Positions 1 to 10,544 of a stretch of 64,000 nucleotides of DNA are shown here, in pieces. This stretch comes from Mycoplasmopsis californica. Lineage in GTDB: Bacteria > Bacillota_I > Bacilli_A > Mycoplasmatales > Metamycoplasmataceae. The translations under genes were made by a program, and so were the position numbers. The stretch is from the NCBI RefSeq assembly GCF_000695835.1, contig NZ_CP007521.1, positions 620,001 to 684,000 of the forward strand, given 5' to 3'. The notes below the pieces were generated by a model. The model was not told the origin of the DNA, made no database searches, and saw only the letters and a list, made by a program, of their open reading frames with translations. Within the stretch, counting starts at the first letter, position 1, and each line of letters opens with the position of its first letter.

Positions 1-934
1 TTTCAACACCTAAGGCACTAATTTCAACAATCTTAGTATGAGGATATTTTTCTTTAAATTTAGCAATATTAACCGCAAAATTTGGTAAATCAGACTTATT
101 AGCTATAACTAATTGATCCTTATTTTCAAGATTTAAGCTGTATGATTTTAACTCTTGGTTAATTATTTCAAAATCTGCGATCGGATCCTTGTATTCGCTA
201 CCAAAATCAATAATGTGAGCAATTACACGGCAACGCTCAATGTGGCGTAAAAATTGAATACCTAATCCTTTTCCTTGTGATGCCCCTTCAATTAATCCAG
301 GCAAGTCTGCAATTACAAATGATTTGTCATAATATTTAACCATCCCTAGTTGTGGCACTAACGTTGTAAATTCATATTCAGCAATTTTAGCTTTAGCATT
401 ACTTATTGCACTCAATAATGTACTTTTTCCAGCTGATGGCTTACCAACAACACCGACATCTGACATTATTTTTAAAACAATATGAGCTTCATATTGCTCG
501 CCTTTTGTACCGTTTTCACTTATTCTTGGAGCGGTGTTCCGTGGAGATTTAAATTTCATATTGCCACGGCCACCTTGACCGCCTTTTGCCACCAAATATT
601 CTTTTGGCTCAATAATATCGGCAACTACTTTACCATTTTTATAAACAACTGTACCAATTGGAACTTGTATATATTTATCTTTTCCCGCAGCTCCATATAG
701 GTTTTTCGGGCCACCATTAACTCCATCATCAGCAGTAATTTTTTTGTTTCCGTATAGTGATAAAAGAGTATTTTTTCCTAAATCACCTACAAAATAGATA
801 TTACCACCACGGCCGCCATCGCCGCCGTCTGGCCCACCTTTATCAACGTGGGCCTCACGGCGAAACGAAATCATTCCATCACCACCTTTTCCAGCAATCA
901 GCTGAATTTTAATTTCATCAATAAACTTCGCCAT
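1..934 (-). CDS. obg: GTPase Obg/CgtA (3' part outside window)
   Basis: Ribosome-associated GTPase of the Obg family, involved in late 50S assembly and stress signalling. The visible 311 residues start at ATG 934, preceded on the minus strand by an AGAGGG ribosome binding site. They show the glycine-rich Obg fold ([18 protein letters not shown], then repeated [12 protein letters not shown]-type turns), then the G domain with P-loop GKPSAGKS near residue 165 and DLPG (G3). NKSD (G4) lies near the window edge. The C-terminal end lies beyond position 1. The family is universal and the motifs are intact, so the assignment is firm. It stands alone on the minus strand next to a HAD phosphatase. Confidence 0.97.
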   Translation of the reverse strand, partial: MAKFIDEIKIQLIAGKGGDGMISFRREAHVDKGGPDGGDGGRGGNIYFVGDLGKNTLLSLYGNKKITADDGVNGGPKNLYGAAGKDKYIQVPIGTVVYKNGKVVADIIEPKEYLVAKGGQGGRGNMKFKSPRNTAPRISENGTKGEQYEAHIVLKIMSDVGVVGKPSAGKSTLLSAISNAKAKIAEYEFTTLVPQLGMVKYYDKSFVIADLPGLIEGASQGKGLGIQFLRHIERCRVIAHIIDFGSEYKDPIADFEIINQELKSYSLNLENKDQLVIANKSDLPNFAVNIAKFKEKYPHTKIVEISALGVE

Positions 935-1006
935 TTAACCCTCTCTTTTTACGCATATTAGACTTAAATGTTTAGAAAAACAGTCTTTTATACTGATTAT
1001 ATATAA

Positions 1007-1855
1007 TTAATCATCATCTTCATCAATAATATTAGGTTCAGTTTTATCAACCTCGCCTGAATTAAATTTCGATAAATAATCTAAAATCGCCAATCCCAAT
1101 CCATGTTCTTGGACTGAACGAGTAACATATTTAGCTTTTTCTTTTACAAAGTCTTTTGAGTTGTCCATTGCATATGAATAATTGAAACGTTTGAACATAC
1201 TAAAATCGTTTTCGCTATCTCCAATTACCATAACATCATTTGTTGAGTGCTGAGTAAAAATATTTTCCAACATTCAAAGAATCGCTCTGCCTTTTGATGC
1301 TCCTTTCGGAAGGATTTCAAGATTCATATGTGTTTTAATTAATTTAACATTGAATTTTTTTAGTTTTTCCATCAATTCATCAACATTTTCAGTCATCTCA
1401 AAGTATACCTCGATTTTTGATACTTTTTTGATTTCTTGACCTTCATAAAGTTCAAATTGATCGAAATTTTCATATTTGAAATAGATTCTATTTAAAAATT
1501 CTTTATCGTCCTCACGAAAAATATAAAAAGCATCCGAACTTCAACCAGCTGCTGAAATTTTATGTTCTCTAAATAAGTCGAAAATTTTTTTAACATCTGC
1601 TGGTAAAATAAATTCTTCACGAACAAATTTATAATGCTTAAAATCATAAATTTGTACACCACTAGATCCAATAATGTAGTCAGCGTTTGTTAGTTTTGCT
1701 AACTTAAACATTTTTGGACAAATAGGGTTACCAGTTGCAATATTGAAGCTTAAATTATTATTTTTAATAACATTTAAATTACTAATTGATACATAACCAT
1801 TTGAAGTGTAAATTGTACCGTCGACATCGCTAAAAACTATAGGTTTCTTTTTCAT
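1007..1855 (-). CDS. HAD-superfamily (Cof/IIB type) phosphatase
   Basis: A 282-residue cytosolic sugar-phosphate or nucleotide phosphatase of the Cof-like HAD IIB subfamily. Motif I is FSDVDGTIY near residue 8, with the nucleophile Asp. The late motifs are a lysine in LPKGASKGRA and GDSENDFSMF, the acidic metal site. One in-frame TGA (W) joins the two halves. The start at 1855 follows an AAGGAG site. The C-terminus ends in an acidic DEDDD tail. Mycoplasmas carry many paralogues of this family with unknown individual substrates, so no substrate is proposed. It reads in the same direction as obg, 70 bp upstream of it, and could be cotranscribed. Confidence 0.9.
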
Positions 1856-2248
1856 AGAATCTCCTTTTTTTGAAAAACTTAATATTTTTTATAAAAGCTA
1901 AATAATAATACACTTAATGAATAAATTTCATTGTTAAATTAACAAAAATTAGTGGCTAAATAAACTTTTTTGCTCAGTGTGGCTTGATAAAATTCTATGT
2001 TTATACACGTTTTTTACTGAAAAAATCTATTAATTTAAATTTATCCCTTGTTGTTATTGTGCCATATTATTTTCATATTAAAAATTTAGATTTAAGTTAT
2101 TGTGGTTACAATCTACAATCCATTATACATTAAAAGTGGTAAAATTAAGTTATAAGATTTATGCTTATATTTTTATTTATGAAAGACAGTATATTTAAAT
2201 CGCACTTTATCAGGTTTCACTAGACTTTCAGCAAAAAAGGAGATATTT
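1856..2248. other. 393-bp intergenic region between divergent genes
   Basis: This AT-rich stretch separates the minus-strand HAD gene from the plus-strand deo operon, so it should hold both promoters. Several TATA-like boxes are present, for example TATAAG near 2153 and TATACA near 2124, but no box is clearly better than the rest. The AAGGAG ribosome binding site of deoD lies at its right end. I see no open reading frame, tRNA or convincing riboswitch fold. Confidence 0.5.
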
Positions 2249-2962
2249 ATGATACCAACACCACACATACATGCAAAGCAAGGCGAAATTGCCAAAACAG
2301 TATTAATGCCAGGGGATCCTTTAAGAGCCAAATTTATAGCCGAGACATTTCTTGAACCTGGTTTTAAATTAGTAAATACAGTAAGAAATATGTTTATTTA
2401 CACTGGAAAATATCAAGGAAAAGAAGTTTCAATAGCCGGCTCAGGAATGGGATGTCCATCAATTGGAATTTATAGCTATGAATTATTTGCTTTTTATGGC
2501 GTTGAAAATATTATTCGTATTGGCTCAGCCGGTGCTTATGTTAAGGAACTAAAATTATATGACACAGTTCTTGCTACACACGCAGTTGCTGACAGCGACC
2601 ATTTTCGTAGATTAGTTTTAGGTGCTCAACATGCATCAAAAGTCTCAAAACCATCTCAAGAATTAAATAATAAAATTATTGAATCAGCTAAAAAACAAGG
2701 TATCAAACTTGTTGAAGGAACAATTCACTCGTCAGACGTTTTCTATTCTGCTCAAACATTAGAAGAAAGAATTAAAGACACTGGTGCTATTTGTGTTGAA
2801 ATGGAATCAGTCGCTTTATTCACAAATGCTGAAAAATTAGGTAAAAATGCTGCTTGTTTATTAACTATTTCAGATAACATAGCTACTCATGAGGTAACAA
2901 CCGCCGAAGAAAGACAAACAGCATTTACAAACATGATGAAAGTTGCTTTAGGTATCTTATAA
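2249..2962 (+). CDS. deoD: Purine-nucleoside phosphorylase DeoD
   Basis: Phosphorolysis of purine (deoxy)nucleosides to free base and (deoxy)ribose 1-phosphate, as a cytosolic hexamer. The 237-residue length is normal for DeoD. Family signatures are VLMPGDPLRAKFIAETFL near residue 18, the GSGMGCPSIGIYSYEL phosphate-site stretch, RIGSAGA, and the substrate-site VEMESVALF. The start follows AAGGAG by 7 nt. The stop overlaps the start of deoA (TAATG), indicating translational coupling. With deoA and deoC, and deoB at 16.6 kb, it lets the cell use nucleosides as base and carbon source. Confidence 0.97.
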   Translation: MIPTPHIHAKQGEIAKTVLMPGDPLRAKFIAETFLEPGFKLVNTVRNMFIYTGKYQGKEVSIAGSGMGCPSIGIYSYELFAFYGVENIIRIGSAGAYVKELKLYDTVLATHAVADSDHFRRLVLGAQHASKVSKPSQELNNKIIESAKKQGIKLVEGTIHSSDVFYSAQTLEERIKDTGAICVEMESVALFTNAEKLGKNAACLLTISDNIATHEVTTAEERQTAFTNMMKVALGIL

Positions 2963-4260
2963 TGCGTATTGTAGATTTAATTGAGAAAAAAAGATTAAAT
3001 AAGCGTCTTAGCGATGAAGAAATTGCTTATTTAATTAATTCTTATGTTGCAGGAGAAACTCCTGATTATCAGATGGCTGCTTTTATAATGGCAGTTATGT
3101 TCAACGGAATGGCTAAAGATGAGATTGCAACCTTTACCAAAACTATGATGTATTCAGGTGATGTAATTGATCTGAGTTCAATTCCTGGAATTAAAGTTGA
3201 TAAACACTCAACTGGTGGAGTGGGAGACAAAACTACGCTAGCCGTAGCTCCAATCGTTGCCGCTTGCGGAGCGCCGGTAGCTAAAATGTCAGGGCGTGGT
3301 TTAGGCCATACCGGTGGCACCTTGGATAAACTTGAATCAATCCCTGGTTTCAACTTCTCATTAACTGAAGAACAATTTATTAAACAAGTTAAAAACCACG
3401 GTATTGCAGTAATTGGTCAAACTGGACAATTAGTGCCGGCTGATAAAAAATTGTACGCATTACGTGATGTAGTAAATTGCGTGCAATCAATTCCACTAAT
3501 CGCTTCATCAATTATGTCAAAAAAACTTGCTACTGGTTCCGATGCTATTTTATTAGATGTCAAATGTGGTAATGGCGCCTTCATGAAAACAGAAGAAGAA
3601 GCGATTGATTTAGCACAAACCATGATCAATATAGGAAAGTCTCTTAACGTTGATGTTAGAGCTGAAATTACCAACATGAACCGCCCAATCGGTCGTGAAA
3701 TCGGAAATAAAAATGAGGTTTTAGAAGCGATTAGAACTCTTAAAGGGGAAGGGCCGAGTGATTTCAATGAACTAGTTAAGTCTTCTTGTGCCACAATTTT
3801 GTTACAATCTAAAATTTGTGACAATTATGAACAAGCTCAGGCTAGGGTTGATGAAGTAATTCAAAATGGAAAAGCCTTAGAAAAATTCTATGAAATGGTT
3901 AGAATTCAAGGTGGCGATGATCAAATTATCAGAGACGAAACAAAATTCTGAAATCCTCAGTACAAAACTGAGGTCAAAGCTGAGCGAGATGGTTATCTAG
4001 AAATTTTTGACTCACTAACTTTTGGCATAGTAGCAATGAAGCTGGGTGCAGGTCGTGCTAAAAAAGAAGATCCAATTGATTTTGAAGCAGGTATTACTTT
4101 AAACAAAAAAACAAATGAAGAAGTTAAAAAAGGTGAAACTATATTCACTTTGTATTCTTCAAAACCTATTGATATAAAACTAATTGATGAATTAAAAAAC
4201 TCATACAAATTCAATGATAAAAAAGTAGAAAACAAAATAATTATTGCAAAATTATCTTAA
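2962..4260 (+). CDS. deoA: Pyrimidine-nucleoside (thymidine) phosphorylase
   Basis: Converts thymidine, deoxyuridine or uridine plus phosphate to base and sugar 1-phosphate. The 432 residues match the family length. The N-terminal helical domain is followed by the phosphate-binding signature KHSTGGVGDKTTL and by KMSGRGLGHTGGTLDKLE (thymidine/pyrimidine phosphorylase signature). The C-terminal domain (GAGRAKKEDPIDFEAG) is reached through a TGA tryptophan codon at 3949, which shows UGA is read as Trp. It begins inside the deoD stop and is followed 14 nt later by deoC. Specificity for thymidine versus uridine cannot be told from sequence by eye. Confidence 0.96.
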
Positions 4261-4274
4261 TAAAGAGGTATAAA

Positions 4275-4937
4275 ATGAATTACAATAAAATGATTGACCA
4301 CACTTATCTAAAAGCTGATGCTACGGTAGCTGAAATTGATAAGTTAATTAACGAAGCGATTAAATATGATTTTAAAACAATCTGTGTTAACTCATCATGA
4401 GTTGCCTATGCAAAAGAAAAACTGCAAGGAACAAATGTCGGAATTACATCTGTAATCGGGTTTCCATTAGGAGCATGTTTAAGCAACGTAAAAGCATTTG
4501 AAGCGGCAGAAGCAGTCAGAGCTGGTGCTGACGAAATTGATATGGTAATTAATATCGGTAAAATGAAACAAGGTGACTATAACTTTGTTCTTGAAGACAT
4601 TAAAACAGTTAAGGCATCACTCCCAAATAATGTTTTAAAAGTTATTGTTGAAACCGCTTTACTAACTAATGAAGAAATTATTAAAGTTACTGAAATTGTT
4701 ATGGAATCAGGAGCTGAATTTATTAAAACATCAACCGGCTTTTCAACACGTGGGGCTAATTTAGAAGATGTTAAAATTATGAAATCTGTTTGTGGTGATA
4801 AATTATTAATTAAAGCAGCTGGTGGAATTAGTAATAAAGCTGATTTAATCGCAATGGTCGAAGCCGGAGCTAATAGATTTGGCACAAGTCGTTCAATTGC
4901 AATTATCGAAGGTAAGGAATCGAACGAAGGATATTAA
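4275..4937 (+). CDS. deoC: Deoxyribose-phosphate aldolase
   Basis: Splits 2-deoxyribose 5-phosphate into acetaldehyde and glyceraldehyde 3-phosphate, feeding glycolysis. The 220-residue TIM barrel carries the Schiff-base lysine in EFIKTSTGF, the second catalytic region VIVETALL and the phosphate loop IKAAGGISN. The start ATG at 4275 follows AAAGAGGT; a TGA codon in NSSWVAY encodes Trp. It is the last gene of the deo operon and is followed directly by a strong terminator at 4945. Phosphopentomutase, needed to convert the 1-phosphates to its substrate, is encoded at 16590-17780. Confidence 0.96.
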
Positions 4938-4944
4938 TTAAGTT

Positions 4945-4977
4945 AACACACATTTTGTGTGTTTTTTTGTTTTTTTC
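4945..4977 (+). terminator. Rho-independent terminator of the deo operon
   Basis: A perfect 8-bp stem AACACACA / TGTGTGTT with a TTT loop, followed by a T-rich run broken by one G. It starts 8 nt after the deoC stop codon. Confidence 0.9.
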
Positions 4978-5067
4978 AGTCATATTTAGAAATAAAGTCA
5001 AATCTAAATGCCGAAATTTTCAAAAGAAAAATTAAATAAAATTGCTTTTATAATTATTTTTTTGTTT

Positions 5068-5073
5068 TATAAT
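5068..5073 (+). promoter_or_regulatory. -10 box (TATAAT) of tRNA-Gly
   Basis: A consensus TATAAT lies 15 bp upstream of the tRNA-Gly gene. No good -35 hexamer is visible, which is common in mycoplasma promoters. Confidence 0.55.
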
Positions 5074-5087
5074 TATAAAGCAGTTAT

Positions 5088-5161
5088 GCGGATGTAGTTC
5101 AATGGTAGAACTCCAGCCTTCCAAGCTGATTATGCGGGTTCGATTCCCGTCATCCGCTCCA
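5088..5161 (+). tRNA. tRNA-Gly (anticodon TCC)
   Basis: A 74-nt cloverleaf. The acceptor strands GCGGATG and CATCCGC pair perfectly, the anticodon loop CTTCCAA gives TCC, the T-loop is GGTTCGATTCC, and TCCA at the end includes an encoded CCA. A second tRNA-Gly with anticodon GCC is at 27377. Confidence 0.96.
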
Positions 5162-5180
5162 TTTGTTTAGAATAAACACC

Positions 5181-5205
5181 AAAAAGCAGCATCTCTGCTT
5201 TTTTT
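5181..5205 (+). terminator. Terminator after tRNA-Gly
   Basis: Stem AAAAAGCAG / CTGCTTTTT with loop CATCT, followed by further T, 20 bp after the tRNA. Confidence 0.85.
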
Positions 5206-5228
5206 ATCAATTTTAGAATTAAGGTAAA

Positions 5229-6575
5229 ATGTTATATATGATTAATGACACAATCGCAGCCATTTCATCAGGTGGCAAAATTAACCAAGCTATTTCAATA
5301 ATTAGAGTTAGTGGAGAAGATAGCATAAATATAGTCTCTAAAATTTTTAGAGGGCGAATCGGAAAGAAAAATACAATTACTTTTGGCCAAATTGTTGATA
5401 ACTTCAACAACGAACGTGTCGTTGATGAAGTTTTAGTTATGTGGTTCATCGGGACGCAAACATTTACTGGTGAAACAACAGTTGAAATCAATTGCCATGG
5501 CGGGGTAGTAGTTACCAACAGGATTCTTGAACTTTTACTCCAAAACGGAGCTCGCCTAGCCACACCAGGTGAATTTAGTCGCCGTAGTTTTTTGAATGGT
5601 AAAATGGATTTAATAAAGGCTGAGGCTATCAATGATTTAATACATGCACAATCACTTAGTCAAACTCAACTCGCAGTACAAAAATTCGATGGACAAACAT
5701 CTAAATTAATTGATGAACTCCGCCAATGAATAATGAACTTAATTGGCCGTATCGAAGTTAACATTGACTATCCAGAGTATGACGACGTTGAACGAATTTT
5801 AGAAAATGGATTAAAAGAAGAATTAGAAAAAATTCAATTGAAAATGCAAAAATTAATACAACAAAGTGAAAACTCACGCTTAATTTTTGAAGGAATTAAA
5901 GTAGCTATTGTTGGCAAGCCCAATGTTGGTAAAAGTTCACTATTGAACTATTTAGTCGGTGAGAAAAAAGCTATCGTTACTGATGAGGCAGGAACAACAA
6001 GAGATGTGATCGAAACATCATGACAGTATAATGGTCTTTTATTTAAATTAATTGATACCGCCGGAATGAGAGAGGCTAGCGCAAAAGCGGAACAAATCGG
6101 TATTCAAAAAAGCTTTGACCAAATTTGCAAAGCTGATATCGTAATACACGTTTTTGACACTATACAAGATGAAAATGAATTCGATCAAAAAGTAACCGAT
6201 TTAGCAAGACAATATAATAAAGAGGTTATAAAAGTTTATAACAAAAATGACTTAATTGATGCACCAGCCGGTACCATCAGTATTAGCGTTAACGAAGGAA
6301 AAATTACACCTTTACTTGACGCTCTTGCACATAAATTTACACAAATTGATTTAGATAATGCAGAATATTTAACTAACGCTCGTCAATTATCGCTTATCAA
6401 AAAAGCCCATAAATCAGTCCAAAACGCCTTAAACGCTCTTGAAAATAATATTTATGCTGATATGGTTATAGTAGACATAAATGAAGCGTGACAAAACTTG
6501 TCTGATATTGCTGGCAGAGCAGATAATGAGGACTTATTAGATGATATGTTTAAAAATTTCTGCCTTGGAAAGTAG
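5229..6575 (+). CDS. mnmE: tRNA uridine-34 modification GTPase MnmE
   Basis: With MnmG it installs the carboxymethylaminomethyl group on wobble U34 of tRNAs. The 448 residues have the folate-binding N-domain ([35 protein letters not shown]), a helical domain, and an inserted G domain with P-loop [12 protein letters not shown] near residue 228, [15 protein letters not shown] and NKND. It ends in the diagnostic CLGK, whose Cys is essential in the family. Three TGA codons are Trp. An in-frame ATG at 5238 is an alternative start, because the AAGG before 5229 lies only 4 nt upstream. MnmA, which thiolates the same base, is at 42630. Confidence 0.96.
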
Positions 6576-6581
6576 GTATTT

Positions 6582-7349
6582 ATGTCTTTAAAATTCGTTG
6601 ATGTTCATACGCACCCACTCAAAGAGTATTACTCAGAACCAATTGAAATTATCAAAAAAGCACACGATTCTGGGGTATCTATCATGATTCTTACAGGATG
6701 TTCACTCAAAGAAAATAACGAAGTTAAACAACTAGCATCACAATTTCCGTTTACTTATCCCGTTATCGGCGTACACCCTAATAATGCAACAGGCAAAAAC
6801 GACGGTCTCTTATTAGAAGAACAAGTTAATGAGGATGTTGTTGCAATTGGAGAAATCGGCCTTGATTTTTACTGAGATTCAGTACCAAAACACACACAAA
6901 TTGAGTCATTTCACTCACAAATTCAAGTTGCTCAAAAACATAAATTGCCCGTTGTTATTCATATGCGCGATTCATATGACCAATTATTTGAAATAATTAG
7001 TCACTACCCTGATGTTAAATTCATGATCCATACTTTCAGTGGAAACCTAGAATGAGCTAAGAAATTCGCAGAAATAGGAGTGTATTTCAGTTTTTCAGGA
7101 GTAGCAACATACAAAAATGCTCAGCAAACTATTGAGGTAATAGATTGATTACCGATTGATAAAATATTAACAGAAACTGATGCGCCATATCTTTCACCCG
7201 CAACAAAACGTGGCGAACAAAATGTAAGCCAAAACGTAATCGAAACAGCGATTTTTATAGCCGGTATTAAAAAAATGCCGATTGAAAAATTTGTTAAACA
7301 GGTATATAAAAACACAAAGGAATTCTTTAATCTTAATGCAAAAAAATAG
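6582..7349 (+). CDS. TatD-family metal-dependent hydrolase/DNase
   Basis: Putative metal-dependent phosphoesterase of the TatD family (amidohydrolase-like TIM barrel). The 255 residues show the metal ligands in order: DVHTHPL at the N-terminus, GEIGLDFYW near residue 93, VIHMRDS, MIHTFSG, and ETDAPYLSP near residue 202. Three TGA codons encode Trp. It starts 6 nt after mnmE and its last 14 nt overlap rsmA. TatD proteins have 3'-5' exonuclease activity in some species, but the function of this copy is not shown by sequence. Confidence 0.92.
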
Positions 7350-8118
7350 CGATCCTAAAGCAAAGAAAAAATACGGACAAAATTTTATAAATGATCCTAA
7401 ACTAATTTCTCAAATTATTGAGATTGCCAATGTATCAGGCAAAAAAATAATCGAAATCGGCCCTGGAAAGGGGGCTCTTAGTTACCATTTAGCAAACTCG
7501 GCTTCTAATTACATAGCATTTGAAATAGATCCTGAAATGCGTGAGTATTTAATTAAAAATAATATTTTAAAACCGGATCAAGTTAAACTACAAGACTTTT
7601 TAAATACTGATTTAAGCCAGTATAACGATTATGAAATAGTAGGAAATATTCCGTACTATATTACAAGTGAAATATTGCTAAAAATATTTGATGCACACAA
7701 AAACTTTAAAAAAATAACCTTAATGGTTCAAAAAGAGGTTGCTGATCGACTTTGCGCCCAACCAAATAGCCCTGATTATTCAAAATTAACATTAACAGCA
7801 CAGTATCTAGCTAATATAAATCTAGATTTAAAAGTTGGTAGAGAAAAATTCGATCCAATTCCAAATGTTGATTCAGCAATAATAACTCTCGAAATGAATA
7901 AAAGTGAAGAACAAACCCAACAATATAAAGAATTAAAAGACTTTTTCAAATTGTGCTTTTTAGCACGTCGCAAAAAATTATCCTGAGCTCTAAAAACTCA
8001 GTATTCTCAGGAAAAAATACTGAATGCCTACGCAAAACTTAACTTAAATGAAATGGTTAGGATACAACAATTATCTTTAGAACAAGTAGTTGATATTTTT
8101 AATGAATTGAGTAAATAA
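7336..8118 (+). CDS. rsmA: 16S rRNA adenine dimethyltransferase (KsgA)
   Basis: Dimethylates two adjacent adenines in the 3'-terminal helix of 16S rRNA using SAM. The 260 residues contain YGQNFINDP, the SAM motif EIGPGKGALS, the acidic FEIDPEM, and the catalytic motif NIPYYITS. The C-terminus has FKLCFLARRKKLSW. I chose ATG 7336, inside the tatD end, because the family begins a few residues before KKYGQNF; AAGGA lies 15 nt upstream, a rather long spacing. It overlaps the next gene by TAATG. Confidence 0.95.
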
Positions 8119-8498
8119 TGAAAATTTGAGAATACGACTTTAACGATGAAATAAAATATTTTAAAGAGAATAATTCTCTTGACGAGAAAAAACATAAAAT
8201 GAATTTAAAAAAAGCTGAGTTTTTTACTTTAATTTGCCTAGTTATTTGAATGGGTAATGCCATTTTACACTGATTTTTTAGTTATAATACTCTTATAACC
8301 GGGATCGTATTAGCCTTATTTATAATTCTTTCAACAATCTCTTTTATTTATGCATTTAGTTTATGATTTGTTTCTTTATCTTACTGAAAAACATTTAAAA
8401 ATTTAAGTATTAATAATGAGAAAAAATCAAAGAAATGGTATAAATTTTACAAAATATCCAGTTTTGATTGAACAAGTTTTAAGACGCTTTCTAAATAA
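8118..8498 (+). CDS. Small two-helix membrane protein, unknown function
   Basis: I do not recognise this 126-residue protein. It begins at ATG 8118 inside the rsmA stop (TAATG), so coupling to rsmA is likely. Six codons are TGA, so a standard-code search misses it. The N-terminal 38 residues are charged, followed by two hydrophobic segments separated by a short loop (about residues 40-58 and 64-90), and a basic Lys/Tyr-rich tail. The layout suggests an integral membrane protein with two spans. Its place between rsmA and gpsA gives no functional hint. Confidence 0.75.
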
Positions 8499-8537
8499 AG
8501 TAAAATATATTAACTTTATACAAATATTAGGAGTCTA

Positions 8538-9524
8538 ATGAGTAGAAATTTTGTTATGTTAGGTACAGGTGCTTGATCATCAGCTCTAGCATCCATGTTG
8601 AGTAAAAATGGACACAAAATTAAAATGTGGGGAATAGATAAATCGGAAATATTAGATATAAATAAAGGTGTTAATACAAAATATTTTGCATCTTCAAAAT
8701 TTAATAATCCTGAAAATATTGAAGCTACATCCGATTTAAAATATGCCCTTGAAAATGTTGACATTATTGTGGTTGCAGTGCCAACTCCAGTGATTTCACC
8801 AGTACTAACACAGGTTAAAACACACCTTGGCAACCGGAAAATTAGCATCATAAATGTTGCTAAAGGAATTAACCCTGAAACAAAAGAATTTTTCTCTGCA
8901 GTTATCAAAAATGCAATAGGTTCTAATTTAATTGATATTTGTTCAGTTATCGGACCATCATTTGCTATTGATGTATTCAATAATAAGATGACTATGGTGA
9001 ATGCAGTAGGTGAAAATATTGAATTTTTAACAAAAATTACAAATTATTTCACCACAAGCTCTTTTAAATTGATACCAAATACTGATGAAAAAGCTAGTGA
9101 AACTTTTTCGGCATTGAAAAACGTTTTAGCAATTGGAATGGGTATTGCAAGTGGTCTATTCGACTCACAAAATTTATTACCAGCTCTAATTTCACTTGGT
9201 CTTAAAGAAATTTTTCAAATTGCAAAATTCCTAAGCCCCGAAACTTCTGATACTGTCGGCTATGAATTAGCAGCTGTTGGTGACATAGTTTTAACCTGTT
9301 TAAATCCAACTAGTCGCAACTTTAGTTTTGGTCTAGAAATTGCAAAAAATGGTGTTCAAAAAGCGATTGCGATGAACGTGAAAACGGTTGAAGGTTATAA
9401 CACTGCCAAAATTCTTGAAAAAATTTTACAAAACAAAAAAGCACCGGAAGCCCCGTTCATCAGTAACATTATCAGTGTTTTACTACACAATTTAAATCCA
9501 AGAGAAATTTTAAACTTCATTTAA
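8538..9524 (+). CDS. gpsA: NAD(P)-dependent glycerol-3-phosphate dehydrogenase
   Basis: Reduces dihydroxyacetone phosphate to sn-glycerol 3-phosphate for phospholipid synthesis. The 328 residues start at ATG 8538 after TTAGGAG. The Rossmann motif is MLGTGAWSSALA with a UGA-encoded Trp. IINVAKGI and the family signature IGPSFAIDV follow, and the substrate domain has ALKNVLAIGMGIASG with the catalytic lysine. Family length is about 330, so the gene is complete. PlsX and PlsY, which use the product, are at 22730 and 44884. Confidence 0.94.
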
Positions 9525-9545
9525 CTCCTAAGGGAGTTATTTTAT
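9523..9545. terminator. Convergent terminator between gpsA and the minus-strand gene
   Basis: Stem AACTCC / GGAGTT with loop TAAG directly after gpsA, then a weak T-rich tract. The same bases contain the stop codon of the gene on the other strand (9537-9539), so the hairpin serves a tightly convergent pair. Confidence 0.6.
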
Positions 9546-10364
9546 TTCAATATTCGCAACACGATCTCAGTATATATTGTTAGCAGATTCTCAACGAGCA
9601 TACGTTCTATGGTTTTCAGCGTTCATTTCGCACGAATATATCACATTACCCTCTTCAACTTGTTGCACTCAATCTCTAAAAGTTAATTTATATCCAAATT
9701 TAATACTGCGATAATATCCCTGATGGTCGCTTTTAACTACGCAAAATCCTTTACCTTCATACTTATCCTCAAAACGACTTTGCAAACTACGACCATTGAA
9801 TATACCATTTCGCTTAACTTTGGTATTTTTTCTCCCAAATCATTGAGCTAAAATTACATTTTCCTTTTGCAATCTAAAATCTACAACTTCATACTTATTT
9901 ATTCTCTTATCCTCAGAAAAATTATAAATAATACTAATATCGCTATTGTCTTCCACTCGCAATATTAACCCACAATAATTACTGCATTTTGTTTGAATAC
10001 AATTTTCACCATTTCAATAGTATCTATTATTTCTATCAAAATCGCCGGCAAACATCAGAAGAAAAGATACTCTTCTTTCAGCAGGCGTGTTGCCAGGAAA
10101 AATTTCTAAATAATCAGTTTGATTATAAATATAATAATTTGGTGTCCAATCACCAAAATTTATCATCTTTTCTGATTCAATTTTTAACTCATAACCAACA
10201 TCAGAACAAATACATTCTCCATTATAATTAAGTCCAAATTTCTGTTCTAATCAATGTTTATTAATCCTATTATCAATATCAAAATCTAAAACGCTTGGGC
10301 GTTTATTTTTAATTTTATTTCTAAAAATACTCACGATGTACCAAAGGGCTTCTTGTTTACGCAA
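9537..10364 (-). CDS. Unrecognised protein, non-ATG start
   Basis: I do not recognise this protein. An open frame of about 275 codons runs on the minus strand and uses TGA for Trp several times. It is rich in aromatic residues and contains stretches such as TPAERRVSFLLMFAGDFDR, NGRSLQSRFEDKYEGKGF and CEMNAENHRTYARWESAN. No ATG lies near the 5' end. I propose TTG at 10364, preceded by TAGGT at a 6-nt spacing; GTG at 10334 is an alternative without a ribosome binding site. There are no obvious signal peptide, membrane segments or repeats. It is convergent with gpsA and divergent from the transglutaminase-like lipoprotein gene. Confidence 0.6.
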
Positions 10365-10507
10365 TTTATTACCTACACATAATATATGATATTAAAGAAC
10401 TTATTTAATAAATTTAAATAGTACTTTTTTAATAAAAAATGAGTAAAAATACACTTATAAATGAATTTTTGCATATAATTAATAAAAATTACTAAATATA
10501 ATTTGTA

Positions 10508-10513
10508 TATAAT
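10508..10513 (+). promoter_or_regulatory. -10 box of the transglutaminase-like lipoprotein gene
   Basis: TATAAT within TGTATATAAT, 31 bp before the first start codon. A second TATAAT is at 10497. Both lie between two divergent genes. Confidence 0.5.
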
Positions 10514-10544
10514 CTCCAAAATTGTAAAGGTGGTACTTGTGAAA

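Noticed and set aside
1856-2248. Possible purine or other riboswitch upstream of deoD
   Set aside because: The region is long enough, but I find no conserved aptamer core or terminator/antiterminator pair.
3069-3824. Minus-strand frames opposite deoA
   Set aside because: Shadows of a conserved gene, without ribosome binding sites or plausible protein sequence.
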